A model generated the notes under the pieces. That model searched no databases, was not told the DNA's origin, and saw nothing but the letters and a program-made list of their open reading frames with translations. The position numbers and the translations under genes are program-made. DNA of 22,804 nucleotides, taken from NCBI GenBank assembly GCA_035719045.1, contig DASTGO010000078.1, positions 1 through 22,804 of the forward strand, given 5' to 3'. Each line of letters starts with the position of its first letter. Within the stretch, counting starts at the first letter, position 1. This stretch comes from DASTGO01 sp035719045. Its GTDB lineage: Bacteria; Actinomycetota; Actinomycetes; Actinomycetales; Kineosporiaceae. Shown here one piece after another: positions 7,017 to 14,086 of this stretch.

Positions 7017-7585
7017 GGTTGGTTCTGCTCGGCCCGCCCGGCGCCGGCAAGGGGACGCAGGCCAAGAGGCTGGCTGAGTGGCTGAAGGTCCCGGCGATCT
7101 CGACCGGTGACATCTTCCGCGCCAACATCGCCGGGAACACCGCGCTGGGCCAGTTGGCGCGTAGTTTCACCGACGTCGGCAAGCTGGTACCCGACGAGGT
7201 CACCAACGAGATGGTCAAGGACCGGCTCGCCCAGGCGGACACTGCGAACGGGTTCCTGCTCGACGGCTACCCGCGGAACGTGGCCCAGGTGGCCGCGCTC
7301 GACGGCATGCTGACCGAGGCCGGGACCGTCCTGGACGCGGTCGTCGAGATCACCGCCGACACCGACGAGGTCGTCGGGCGGCTGCTCAAGCGGGCCGAGA
7401 TCGAGGGCCGTCCCGATGACACCGAGGACGTCATCCGGCACCGGCTAGAGGTCTACGGCGAGCAGACCGCCCCGCTGACCGACGTGTACGGGGCCCGGCG
7501 GCTGCTGGTCCAGGTCGACGGCGTCGGTGAGATCGACGAGGTGACCGGGCGGCTGACCCAGGCCCTGAGCGCGCTGCAGGGCTGA
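7013..7585 (+). CDS. adk: Adenylate kinase
   Basis: This 190-residue cytoplasmic enzyme catalyses ATP + AMP to 2 ADP. The P-loop GPPGAGKGT is at residues 7-15, the AMP-binding region includes STGDIFR (about 30-36) and DGYPR (84-88), and RPDDTEDVIRHRLEVY (about 133-148) carries the conserved Arg/Asp residues. The LID is short, as in the Mycobacterium tuberculosis enzyme, with no four-Cys zinc LID. It starts at the ATG overlapping the secY stop. A hairpin follows it before map. Confidence 0.97.
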   Translation: MRLVLLGPPGAGKGTQAKRLAEWLKVPAISTGDIFRANIAGNTALGQLARSFTDVGKLVPDEVTNEMVKDRLAQADTANGFLLDGYPRNVAQVAALDGMLTEAGTVLDAVVEITADTDEVVGRLLKRAEIEGRPDDTEDVIRHRLEVYGEQTAPLTDVYGARRLLVQVDGVGEIDEVTGRLTQALSALQG

Positions 7586-7635
7586 CAGGAGCACCACGGG
7601 ACAGCCCGGGGCGGGTGCACCGGAAGAGAGCGAGA

Positions 7636-7667
7636 CCGACGGCCGGACGGGAACGTCCGGCCGTCGG
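7636..7667 (+). terminator. Hairpin between adk and map
   Basis: A perfect 13-bp stem pairs CCGACGGCCGGAC (7636-7648) with GTCCGGCCGTCGG (7655-7667) around the loop GGGAAC. It sits 51 bases after adk and 38 bases before map. There is no T-tract downstream. It probably acts as a terminator or attenuator for the secY-adk transcript. Confidence 0.65.
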
Positions 7668-7704
7668 CACATCATGAGGCGTAAACGAAGGTGAGGGCTG
7701 CCCG

Positions 7705-8532
7705 ATGCGTGGCCGGGAGCGGATCCAGTACAAGACGGCCGACCAGATGCGGCTCATGCGCCGGGCCGGGCTGGTGGTGGCCGACGCCCTGGATGCGGTC
7801 CGGGCGCAGCTGCGGCCGGGGGTGACCACGCGGGAACTGGACGCGGTGGCGGAGGACGTCATCCGCACGGCCGGTGCCGTCCCGTCCTTCCTGGGGTACC
7901 AGGGGTTTCCGGCGACGCTGTGCATCTCCGTCAACGAGGAGATCGTGCACGGGATCCCGGGCGAGCGGGTGATCGAGTCCGGGGACGTGGTGTCGGTGGA
8001 CGGCGGTGCGATCCTGCACGGTTGGCACGGGGACGCCGCCTTCACCGCGATCGTCCCGCGCGGCGACGGCACCGTGGACGAGCGGGAGGCCGAGCTGGTC
8101 GAGGTCACCGAGGCGTCGATGTGGGCCGGGATCGCAGCCATGGCTGACGGCCAACGGCTGAACGTCGTGGGCGCCGCGGTGGAGGACCGGGTGGGGGACC
8201 GGTTCGGCATCGTCGAGGGGTACGGCGGGCACGGGATCGGCACCCAGATGCACCAGGACCCGCATGTGCTGAACTACCGGACCCGTGACCGCGGACCGCG
8301 GATGAAGGCCGGGTTGTGCATCGCGATCGAGCCGATGCTCACCTTGGGCGACCCCGCCACCCGCGTGCTGTCCGACGACTGGACCGTGGTCACCAAGGAC
8401 GGCTCCCGGGCGGCGCACTGGGAGCACTCGATCGCCCTGACCGAGCGTGGCCCGTGGGTGCTGACGGCCCGGGACGGCGGGGCGGAGGCCCTGGCGGCGC
8501 TCGGCGTGACCGCGAACCCCCTGGCCGACTGA
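7705..8532 (+). CDS. map: Methionine aminopeptidase, type I
   Basis: This 275-residue enzyme removes N-terminal Met from nascent proteins. The substrate His and five metal ligands of MetAP are recognisable: H82 (EEIVHGIPG), D99 (SVDGGA), D110 (WHGDAAF), H176 (GGHGIGTQMH), E209 (AIEPM) and E240 (HWEHSI). It lacks the N-terminal zinc-finger/SH3-binding extension of type Ic MetAPs, so it resembles E. coli Map (264 residues). ATG 7705 has GAAGGTGAGG shortly upstream. The chromosomal neighbourhood adk-map-infA is standard for Actinobacteria. Confidence 0.96.
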   Translation: MRGRERIQYKTADQMRLMRRAGLVVADALDAVRAQLRPGVTTRELDAVAEDVIRTAGAVPSFLGYQGFPATLCISVNEEIVHGIPGERVIESGDVVSVDGGAILHGWHGDAAFTAIVPRGDGTVDEREAELVEVTEASMWAGIAAMADGQRLNVVGAAVEDRVGDRFGIVEGYGGHGIGTQMHQDPHVLNYRTRDRGPRMKAGLCIAIEPMLTLGDPATRVLSDDWTVVTKDGSRAAHWEHSIALTERGPWVLTARDGGAEALAALGVTANPLAD

Positions 8533-8572
8533 GGGCCTGTGCAGCCCCCTCCGGCTCGATGACCCCGGCGGA

Positions 8573-8603
8573 TGTCCGGCGCACCGCAACGGCACGCCGG
8601 ACA
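8573..8603 (+). terminator. Hairpin downstream of map
   Basis: A 9-bp outer stem pairs TGTCCGGCG (8573-8581) with CGCCGGACA (8595-8603). An inner 3-bp stem, CCG-CAA-CGG (8584-8592), sits in the loop. It starts 41 bases after the map stop and precedes the presumed infA promoter, so it most likely ends the map transcript. The bases after it (AAGGGGCG) are not T-rich. Confidence 0.6.
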
Positions 8604-8637
8604 AAGGGGCGATTTCGTCCCTGAGGGTTGCCTGGCG

Positions 8638-8643
8638 TAGACT
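8638..8643 (+). promoter_or_regulatory. Probable -10 box of the infA-alpha operon promoter
   Basis: TAGACT is a good match to the actinobacterial TANNNT -10 element and sits just after the map hairpin, 132 bases before infA. A -35 box is not obvious; the best candidate is TTCGTC at 8614-8619 with an 18-base spacer. Transcription from about 8650 would give a leader of roughly 125 bases containing a small hairpin, GCCGG-TACG-CCGGC (8742-8755). Confidence 0.5.
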
Positions 8644-8774
8644 CGCCAGTCGGCTCACGAGCATCTTCGTTCACGATCGCCCCGCGGCTGGTCTGGCGGT
8701 CGAGGACGCCGTCACACGTGCGCCTTGTAGGTGACACCGACGCCGGTACGCCGGCACGAAGGATCGCGGAGGAC

Positions 8775-8996
8775 ATGCCCAAGAAGGACGGGGTCATCGA
8801 GATCGAGGGCACCGTGGTGGAGGCTCTGCCGAACGCCATGTTTCGGGTCGAACTCTCCAACGGCCACAAGGTTCTCGCCCACATCTCCGGCAAGATGCGG
8901 CAGCACTACATCCGGATCCTGCCTGAAGACCGTGTGGTCGTGGAGCTCAGTCCCTACGACCTCTCCCGCGGTCGCATCGTCTACCGCTACAAGTAG
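8775..8996 (+). CDS. infA: Translation initiation factor IF-1
   Basis: This 73-residue protein has the usual IF-1 length and begins MPKKDGVIEIEGTVVEALPN, followed by MFRVELSNGHKVLAHISGKM and the end LSRGRIVYRYK. It is an OB-fold factor that binds the 30S A site during initiation. The frame is open from 8628, but those residues do not resemble IF-1. Two purine-rich SD candidates lie upstream, GAAGGA (8758-8763) and GGAGGA (8768-8773); the second is only one base from the ATG, so the first may be used. Confidence 0.97.
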   Translation: MPKKDGVIEIEGTVVEALPNAMFRVELSNGHKVLAHISGKMRQHYIRILPEDRVVVELSPYDLSRGRIVYRYK

Positions 8997-9075
8997 CCCG
9001 CCACCCGACGCACACGCCGGCACAGGTTCCCTGCGCCGGGAGCAGCACGGTCTGCGTCCTGTCTGGAAGACACCG

Positions 9076-9189
9076 ATGAAGGTCAAGCCGAGCGTCAAGA
9101 AGATCTGCGACAAGTGCAAGGTGATCCGTCGCCACGGCCGGGTCATGGTGATCTGCGAGAACGCCCGCCACAAGCAGCGTCAGGGCTGA
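9076..9189 (+). CDS. rpmJ: 50S ribosomal protein L36, zinc-binding form
   Basis: This 37-residue protein, MKVKPSVKKICDKCKVIRRH and onward, has the L36 zinc ligands C11, C14, C27 and H32 (CX2C-X12-C-X4-H), so it is the C+ type. L36 is the smallest 50S protein and bridges 23S rRNA helices. It lies 79 bases after infA. A GGAAGA-like SD (9066-9071) precedes the ATG. A 193-base spacer separates it from rpsM. Confidence 0.96.
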   Translation: MKVKPSVKKICDKCKVIRRHGRVMVICENARHKQRQG

Positions 9190-9382
9190 GCCGAGCGCCA
9201 GACGCCCGGCACGCAGCACCACCGAGCACCACCAAGGTCGCACCGCCCTTTGCAGCACCCGACCCCCGCAGCCCGGCCGGTCCACCGGCCCGCAGCGGGA
9301 CGCCACCCTCGGTAGGAGGCCGGGGACCCGGGAATCCCGGGATCGGCGCTGCACGAGACCTCCCGCAACGGAAGTGAGAACC
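9190..9382 (+). other. Spacer between rpmJ and rpsM with small inverted repeats
   Basis: This non-coding stretch holds two short inverted repeats: GGCCGG-TCCA-CCGGCC (9275-9290), and CCCGGGA (9327-9333) facing TCCCGGG (9335-9341) across one base. In E. coli the rpsM leader is the target for translational repression by S4; whether this leader does the same cannot be judged from sequence alone. I see no convincing promoter. Confidence 0.35.
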
Positions 9383-9763
9383 ATGGCACGCCTTGTCGGC
9401 GTCGACCTCCCCCGCGAGAAGCGGCTTGAGGTGGCGCTCACCTACATCTACGGCGTCGGGCGCACCCGCGCCAAAGAGGCGCTCGAGGCCACCGGGGTGA
9501 GCCCGGACCTGCGGGTCCGTGACCTCGGTGACGACGAACTGGTCAAGCTGCGCGACTACATCGAGGCCAACTTCAAGGTCGAGGGTGACCTCCGCCGCGA
9601 GGTGGCCGCGGACATTCGGCGCAAGGTCGAGATCGGCTGCTACCAGGGCCTGCGGCACCGCCGGGGCCTGCCTGTCCACGGTCAGCGGACGAAGACCAAC
9701 GCCCGTACCCGCAAGGGTCCGAAGCGCACCGTGGCCGGCAAGAAGAAGCCCGGCAGGAAGTAG
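9383..9763 (+). CDS. rpsM: 30S ribosomal protein S13
   Basis: This 126-residue protein begins MARLVGVDLPREKRLEVALT and contains YGVGRTRAKE, the helix-two-turn region, and the C-terminal RHRRGLPVHGQRTKTNARTR that contacts tRNA and 16S rRNA in the head. The last ten residues are Lys/Arg-rich. ATG 9383 is preferred over GTG 9374 because it gives the canonical start and has GGAAGTGAG upstream. It is followed by a 108-base spacer containing a hairpin before rpsK. Confidence 0.97.
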   Translation: MARLVGVDLPREKRLEVALTYIYGVGRTRAKEALEATGVSPDLRVRDLGDDELVKLRDYIEANFKVEGDLRREVAADIRRKVEIGCYQGLRHRRGLPVHGQRTKTNARTRKGPKRTVAGKKKPGRK

Positions 9764-9774
9764 TCGTCGCGGGC

Positions 9775-9798
9775 CGCGGGGGCCGCAGGGCTCCCGCG
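9775..9798 (+). repeat. Hairpin between rpsM and rpsK
   Basis: A 10-bp stem pairs CGCGGGGGCC (9775-9784) with GGCTCCCGCG (9789-9798), with one G-U pair and the 4-base loop GCAG. It lies 12 bases after the rpsM stop. Since rpsK and rpsD must be expressed at matching levels, it is more likely a partial terminator or mRNA-processing or stability element than a full stop. Confidence 0.45.
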
Positions 9799-9871
9799 CC
9801 TGTCGCATCGGCGATCACCGCCGTCACCGACCAGAGCCACTCATCAGACCAGCCACAGGAGTTACTGGCAG

Positions 9872-10282
9872 ATGCCTCCCCAGAAGAGGGCCGCAGCGGG
9901 CTCGGCGCGCAAGCCGCGCCGCAAGGAGAAGAAGAACGTCTCCCACGGCCACGCGCACATCAAGAGCACGTTCAACAACACGATCGTCTCGATCACCGAC
10001 CCGATGGGGAACGTGATCTCGTGGGCTTCCGCGGGCCAGGTGGGCTTCAAGGGCTCCCGCAAGTCCACGCCGTTCGCCGCGCAGATGGCCGCCGAGGCGG
10101 CCGCCCGGCGTGCGCAGGAGCACGGCATGCGCAAGGTCGACGTCTTCGTCAAGGGACCCGGCTCCGGCCGCGAGACCGCGATCCGCTCGCTGCAGGCCAC
10201 CGGCCTGGAGGTCGGGTCGATCCAGGACGTCACGCCGACGCCGCACAACGGTTGCCGTCCGCCCAAGCGCCGCCGCGTCTGA
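9872..10282 (+). CDS. rpsK: 30S ribosomal protein S11
   Basis: This 136-residue protein contains the S11 signatures NVSHGHAHIKSTFNNTIVSI, GQVGFKGSRKSTPFAAQMAA and the C-terminal DVTPTPHNGCRPPKRRRV. S11 forms the platform of the 30S subunit and contacts mRNA near the E site. The first 20 residues are basic and Ala-rich. The start ATG 9872 follows the purine run AGGAG (9857-9861). Confidence 0.97.
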   Translation: MPPQKRAAAGSARKPRRKEKKNVSHGHAHIKSTFNNTIVSITDPMGNVISWASAGQVGFKGSRKSTPFAAQMAAEAAARRAQEHGMRKVDVFVKGPGSGRETAIRSLQATGLEVGSIQDVTPTPHNGCRPPKRRRV

Positions 10283-10320
10283 CGCGCCGATCCGAGACTG
10301 TCTGAGGAGAACGAGGAACT

Positions 10321-10947
10321 ATGGCGCGTTACACCGGCGCTGACTGCAAGCGCTGCCGCCGCGAGAAGACCAAGCTGTACCTCAAGGGCGCCAAGTGCGA
10401 CAGCCCGAAGTGCCCGATCGAGATCCGCCCCTACCCGCCGGGTGAGCACGGCCGGGCGCGGACCAAGGAGAGCGAGTACCTGCTCCAGAAGCGGGAGAAG
10501 CAGAAGGCCGCCCGTATCTACGGCGTGCTGGAGAAGCAGTTCCGCGGGTACTACGAAGAGGCCAACCGCAAGCAGGGCAAGACCGGCGAGAACCTGCTGC
10601 GCATCCTGGAGTCGCGGCTGGACAACGTCGTGTACCGGGCGGGCTTCGCCAAGTCCCGGGACATGGCCCGTCAGCTCGTGCGCCACGGCCACATCATCGT
10701 GAACGGCAAGAAGGTCGACATCCCGAGCTTCCGGGTGAGCGAGAACGACATCATCGAGGTCCGCGAGAAGTCGCTGGAGATGACGCCGTTCATCGTGGCC
10801 CGGGCCGAGGCCGGCGAGCGCACGGTGCCCGCCTGGCTGGAGGTCATCCCGAACCGGATGCGCGTCCTGGTGCACGGCCTGCCGGCCCGCCAGGTCATCG
10901 ACACCCCGGTTCAGGAGCAGCTCATCGTCGAGCTCTACAGCAAGTGA
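10321..10947 (+). CDS. rpsD: 30S ribosomal protein S4, zinc-binding form
   Basis: This 208-residue protein carries the S4 N-terminal domain and the S4 RNA-binding domain (about residues 98-160, including LESRLDNVVYRAGFAKSRD and RQLVRHGHIIVNGKKVDIPS). C9, C12, C26 and C31 match the four zinc ligands known from Thermus S4. S4 is a primary 16S rRNA binder nucleating 30S assembly. The major S4 of Streptomyces and Mycobacterium, as I recall them, lacks these cysteines, so the C+ form is taxonomically informative. AGGAGAACGAGGA lies just upstream of ATG 10321. A 274-base structured spacer follows before rpoA. Confidence 0.97.
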   Translation: MARYTGADCKRCRREKTKLYLKGAKCDSPKCPIEIRPYPPGEHGRARTKESEYLLQKREKQKAARIYGVLEKQFRGYYEEANRKQGKTGENLLRILESRLDNVVYRAGFAKSRDMARQLVRHGHIIVNGKKVDIPSFRVSENDIIEVREKSLEMTPFIVARAEAGERTVPAWLEVIPNRMRVLVHGLPARQVIDTPVQEQLIVELYSK

Positions 10948-10964
10948 TCGCCTAGGCGAGGGAT

Positions 10965-10989
10965 GCGAGAGGGACGTCGTCCCTCTCGC
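10965..10989 (+). terminator. Strong hairpin downstream of rpsD
   Basis: A 10-bp stem pairs GCGAGAGGGA (10965-10974) with TCCCTCTCGC (10980-10989) around CGTCG; two further potential pairs lie within the loop. It begins 17 bases after the rpsD stop and is the first of several hairpins before rpoA. It probably terminates or attenuates the upstream ribosomal-protein transcript. Confidence 0.65.
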
Positions 10990-10999
10990 GCTCTCCCTA

Positions 11000-11036
11000 C
11001 AAGGGCTTCGCCCCTTGACCCCCGGCTCCCAGCCGG
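11000..11036 (+). repeat. Two further hairpins in the rpsD-rpoA spacer
   Basis: CAAGGG (11000-11005) pairs with CCCTTG (11012-11017) around CTTCGC. CCGGCT (11022-11027) pairs with AGCCGG (11031-11036) around CCC. They follow directly on the first hairpin, making a run of three stem-loops within 72 bases. A fourth, imperfect one may form between GAGGTCACC (11036-11044) and the GGTGAGACCTC beginning near 11055. Confidence 0.5.
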
Positions 11037-11221
11037 AGGTCACCTGAAAACCTCGGTGAGACCTCGCCGGGCGGGAGGCGGACGCCGGACGGCGTCGCCT
11101 CTGCCGGGCAGTTGCCGCCGGAAGGCAAGAACGGCAAGGCCCTTGGCTGGTGGACGGAGACCGGTCAGGGGATATGCGAGGGCGTCATATGGCGGATGCC
11201 CTGGCAGAGAGGTGAATGTTC

Positions 11222-12238
11222 ATGCTCATCGCACAGCGGCCCACGCTGACCGAAGAGGTCGTCTCCGAGCACCGGTCCCGGTTCGTCATCGAGCCGCTGG
11301 AGCCGGGCTTCGGCTACACGCTCGGCAACTCGCTGCGCCGGACCCTGCTGTCCTCGATCCCCGGCGCCTCGGTGACCAGCATCCGGATCGACGGCGTCCT
11401 GCACGAGTTCACCACCGTCCCGGGGGTGAAGGAGGACGTCACTGAGCTGATCCTCAACATCAAGCAGCTCGTGGTCTCCAGCGAGCATGACGAGCCGGTC
11501 GTCATGTACCTGCGCAAGCAGGGCCCGGGGACGGTCACCTCGGCCGACATCGCGCCGCCGGCCGGTGTCGAGGTGCACAACCCGGACCTGCACATCGCGA
11601 CCCTGAACGCCAAGGGGAAGCTGGAGATGGAGCTGACGGTCGAGCGCGGCCGCGGTTACGTCTCGGCGCAGCAGAACAAGTCCGGTGACCAGGAGATCGG
11701 GCGGATCCCGGTCGACTCGATCTACTCGCCGGTGCTCAAGGTGACGTACAAGGTCGAGGCGACCCGGGTCGAGCAGCGCACCGACTTCGACCGGCTGATC
11801 GTCGACGTCGAGACCAAGCCGTCCACCCAGCCGCGGGACGCGATGGCCAGCGCCGGCAAGACGCTGGTCGAACTGTTCGGCCTGGCGCGCGAGCTCAACG
11901 TCGAGGCCGAGGGCATCGACATGGGCCCGTCGCCGTCGGACGTGGCCCTGGCCGCCGACCTGGCGCTGCCGATCGAGGAGCTGGACCTGACCGTCCGCTC
12001 GTACAACTGCCTGAAGCGTGAGGGCATCCACACCGTCGGGGAGCTGGTCGCCCGCAGCGAGGCCGACCTGCTGGACATCCGCAACTTCGGCGCCAAGTCC
12101 ATCGACGAGGTGAAGGCGAAGCTGGCCGGCATGGGCCTGGCGCTCAAGGACAGCCCGCCCGGGTTCGACCCCGCCATGGTCGTCGACAGCTTCGGCGCCG
12201 ACGACGACATGTCCTTCGCCGAGGACGAGCAGCTCTGA
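11222..12238 (+). CDS. rpoA: DNA-directed RNA polymerase subunit alpha
   Basis: This 338-residue subunit is the scaffold for RNA polymerase assembly and contacts promoter UP elements. The N-terminal domain (about 1-230) includes EPLEPGFGYTLGNSLRRTLL and LHEFTTVPGVKEDVTELILN. The C-terminal domain (about 245-315) includes ELDLTVRSYNCLKREGI, holding the Arg that matches E. coli R265, and IRNFGAKSIDEVKAKL. The tail is acidic. The sequence reads ATG-TTC-ATG; ATG 11222 (MLIAQRPTL) is chosen because GAGAGG (11207-11212) lies nine bases upstream and homologues start there. ATG 11216 would add two residues. Confidence 0.97.
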   Translation: MLIAQRPTLTEEVVSEHRSRFVIEPLEPGFGYTLGNSLRRTLLSSIPGASVTSIRIDGVLHEFTTVPGVKEDVTELILNIKQLVVSSEHDEPVVMYLRKQGPGTVTSADIAPPAGVEVHNPDLHIATLNAKGKLEMELTVERGRGYVSAQQNKSGDQEIGRIPVDSIYSPVLKVTYKVEATRVEQRTDFDRLIVDVETKPSTQPRDAMASAGKTLVELFGLARELNVEAEGIDMGPSPSDVALAADLALPIEELDLTVRSYNCLKREGIHTVGELVARSEADLLDIRNFGAKSIDEVKAKLAGMGLALKDSPPGFDPAMVVDSFGADDDMSFAEDEQL

Positions 12239-12247
12239 CCACCCGAT

Positions 12248-12279
12248 GCCGGGAGGCCGAATGCAATCGGTCTCCCGGC
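12248..12279 (+). terminator. Hairpin between rpoA and rplQ
   Basis: A 13-bp stem pairs GCCGGGAGGCCGA (12248-12260) with TCGGTCTCCCGGC (12267-12279), with one G-U pair and the loop ATGCAA. It begins nine bases after the rpoA stop. No T-tract follows. rplQ starts 51 bases later, so the structure probably modulates read-through rather than fully separating the genes. Confidence 0.6.
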
Positions 12280-12330
12280 GAGACAGCCGGGCGATACCCG
12301 CCCGCGGACTGACCGAGGAGAACGAACGTT

Positions 12331-12900
12331 ATGCCCACGCCCACCAAGGGTCCGCGCCTCGGCGGTGGTCCTGCGCACGAGCGGCTCATCCTGGCCAACC
12401 TCGCGACGCAGCTGTTCGCGCACCGTCGGATCACCACCACGGAAGCCAAGGCCAAGCGGGTCCGTCCGCTGGCCGAGCGGCTGATCACCTTCGCCAAGCG
12501 CGGCGACCTCGCCGCCCGGCGCCGGGTGCTCACCGTCGTCCGTGACAAGGGCGTGGTGCACGAGCTGTTCGCCGAGATCGCGCCGCTCATGGCCGAACGC
12601 AACGGCGGCTACACCCGGATCACGAAGATCGGCAACCGGAAGGGCGACAACGCCCCGATGGCGGTCATCGAGCTGGTTCTGGAGCCGCTGACGGCCAAGC
12701 AGGCCACCGTCCGGGAGGCCGAGGCCGCCACCAAGAGCGCCGCGAAGAAGGCTCCGGCGAAGAAGGCCGCAGCCGAGGACGTCACCAGCGCCCCGCAGGT
12801 CGACGAGGCGCAGGCCGTGGCCGAGGCGACCGCCGGTGACACCGCCGCGGTCGAGGCGGACGCTCCCGCCGCCGCGGAGGCTGCCGAGGACAAGGCCTGA
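12331..12900 (+). CDS. rplQ: 50S ribosomal protein L17 with long C-terminal tail
   Basis: This 189-residue protein has the L17 core in residues 1-120: MPTPTKGPRLGGGPAHERLI, the ATQLFAHRRITTTEAKAKRV block and TRITKIGNRKGDNAPMAVIE. L17 sits near the exit tunnel. About 65 extra residues follow, first Lys/Ala-rich (SAAKKAPAKKAAAED) and then acidic and Ala-rich, without predicted fold. E. coli L17 has 127 residues; tails of this kind are common in Actinobacteria. GAGGAGAACGAACGTT precedes ATG 12331. Confidence 0.97.
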   Translation: MPTPTKGPRLGGGPAHERLILANLATQLFAHRRITTTEAKAKRVRPLAERLITFAKRGDLAARRRVLTVVRDKGVVHELFAEIAPLMAERNGGYTRITKIGNRKGDNAPMAVIELVLEPLTAKQATVREAEAATKSAAKKAPAKKAAAEDVTSAPQVDEAQAVAEATAGDTAAVEADAPAAAEAAEDKA

Positions 12901-13016
12901 GCCTGTCCCACCCGCACGACGAGCCCGCCGGGCCGGTTCACCGCACCGCGGAGGCCGGACCCGGTGGGCTCCTGCGCGTCCAGGGGCAGGAGGCCGCCGG
13001 GGGGCGCGACGAGCCG

Positions 13017-13874
13017 GTGGCCGGCACCCTGCGAGTCCGGCTGGACCTCGGCTACGACGGCGGGGCGTTCGCCGGCTGGGCGGGTCAGCCCGGCCTGCGC
13101 ACCGTCCAGGACACCCTTCAGACGGCGCTGGCCACCCTGCTGCGGCTGCCGGCCGGGGACGTCCGGCTCGTGGTCGCCGGACGCACCGACGCCGGGGTAC
13201 ACGCCACGGGACAGGTGTGCCACGTCGACGTTCCCGAGCCGGCGTGGGCGACGCTGCCGGGCCGCAGCAACCGGGAGCCGGCTGTCGCCATGCTGCGTCG
13301 GCTGGCCGGAGTGTTGCCGCAGGACGTCCGGGTGCACGCCGTCGCCCTCGCACCGCCCGGGTTCGACGCCAGGTTCGCGGCGGTGTGGCGGCGGTACACC
13401 TACCGGGTCTGCGACCATCCGGCCGGGGTCCCGCCCCTGCGCCGCCACGACGTCATCGCGTACCCGCGGCCGCTGGACGTGGCGGCGATGTCCGCCGCGG
13501 GGGAGTTGCTGACCGGGCTGCACGACTTCGCCGCCTTCTGCCGCAGGCGCGAGGGCGCCACCACGATCCGGACCCTGCTCGAGTACTCCTGGCGGCGCGA
13601 CGAGGACGGGTTCGCGGTCGCCAGGGTGGTCGCCGACGCGTTCTGCCACTCGATGGTCCGGGCCCTGGTCGGGGCGGTGCTGCCGGTCGGGGACGGCCGC
13701 CGCGGCGTGGACTGGCCGGCCGGGGTGCTGGCCGCCGGGGTCCGGGATCCGGGGGTGACGGTGGCGCCGGCCCGCGGGCTCGTGCTCACCGAGGTGGGTT
13801 ATCCGGCCGAGGATCAGCTGGCCCAGCGGTCACGGGAGGCCCGGTCGCGCCGGACGCTGCCCGGCCAGGTCTGA
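13017..13874 (+). CDS. truA: tRNA pseudouridine(38-40) synthase TruA
   Basis: This 285-residue enzyme converts U38-U40 of the tRNA anticodon stem to pseudouridine. The catalytic Asp is D58 in GRTDAGVHATGQVCH. Other TruA blocks are LDLGYDGGAFAGWAGQPG (about 9-26), WRRYTYRVCDHP and FCHSMVRALVGAVLPVGDGR. GTG 13017 is the first ATG/GTG/TTG start I find in this frame, yet it has no close Shine-Dalgarno: GGAGG at 12989-12993 is 23 bases away. The frame is open back toward rplQ, so the true N-terminus is uncertain. The stop codon lies inside the first copy of a tandem repeat. Confidence 0.94.
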   Translation: MAGTLRVRLDLGYDGGAFAGWAGQPGLRTVQDTLQTALATLLRLPAGDVRLVVAGRTDAGVHATGQVCHVDVPEPAWATLPGRSNREPAVAMLRRLAGVLPQDVRVHAVALAPPGFDARFAAVWRRYTYRVCDHPAGVPPLRRHDVIAYPRPLDVAAMSAAGELLTGLHDFAAFCRRREGATTIRTLLEYSWRRDEDGFAVARVVADAFCHSMVRALVGAVLPVGDGRRGVDWPAGVLAAGVRDPGVTVAPARGLVLTEVGYPAEDQLAQRSREARSRRTLPGQV

Positions 13875-13954
13875 GCGCCACGCAGGTCTGACCGCACACA
13901 AGGTCTGACCGGCCACACAGGGTCTGAGCGCCACGCAGGTCTGACGGCCACACA
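13867..13954 (+). repeat. Five-copy degenerate tandem repeat at the truA 3' end
   Basis: Five adjoining copies of a 17-19 base unit resembling AGGTCTGASCGCCACRCA start at 13867, 13884, 13901, 13920 and 13937. The first copy contains the truA stop codon (TGA 13872-13874). Every copy carries TCTGA, and the resulting TGAs at 13872, 13889, 13906, 13925 and 13942 cover all three forward frames. There are no spacers, so it is not a CRISPR array. Confidence 0.85.
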
Positions 13955-13985
13955 AGGGCGCGCGGTCCGGGAAGGCATGTCCGCC

Positions 13986-14027
13986 CCCGTGGCGGGCACG
14001 GCACCAGAGGCGGTGCCGGGCCACGGG
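13986..14027 (+). terminator. Two-stage hairpin downstream of truA
   Basis: The outer stem CCCGTGGC (13986-13993) pairs with GCCACGGG (14020-14027). The inner stem GGCACC (14000-14005) pairs with GGTGCC (14012-14017) around AGAGGC. It lies 111 bases after truA and 59 before the next gene, and likely terminates the rplQ-truA transcript. No T-tract follows. Confidence 0.55.
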
Positions 14028-14086
14028 AGGTGGCCGGGCGGGTCCGGTGGCGGCGGGTGCGGCCGGGGGAAGCGGGTGAGGGACAG

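Noticed and set aside
8628..8774. N-terminal extension of IF-1 in an upstream open frame
   Set aside because: The extra 49 residues do not resemble IF-1, overlap the -10 box, and the family start MPKKDG has its own upstream SD candidates.
13867..13954. CRISPR-like array after truA
   Set aside because: The 17-19 base units are contiguous, with no unique spacers, no leader and no cas genes nearby.
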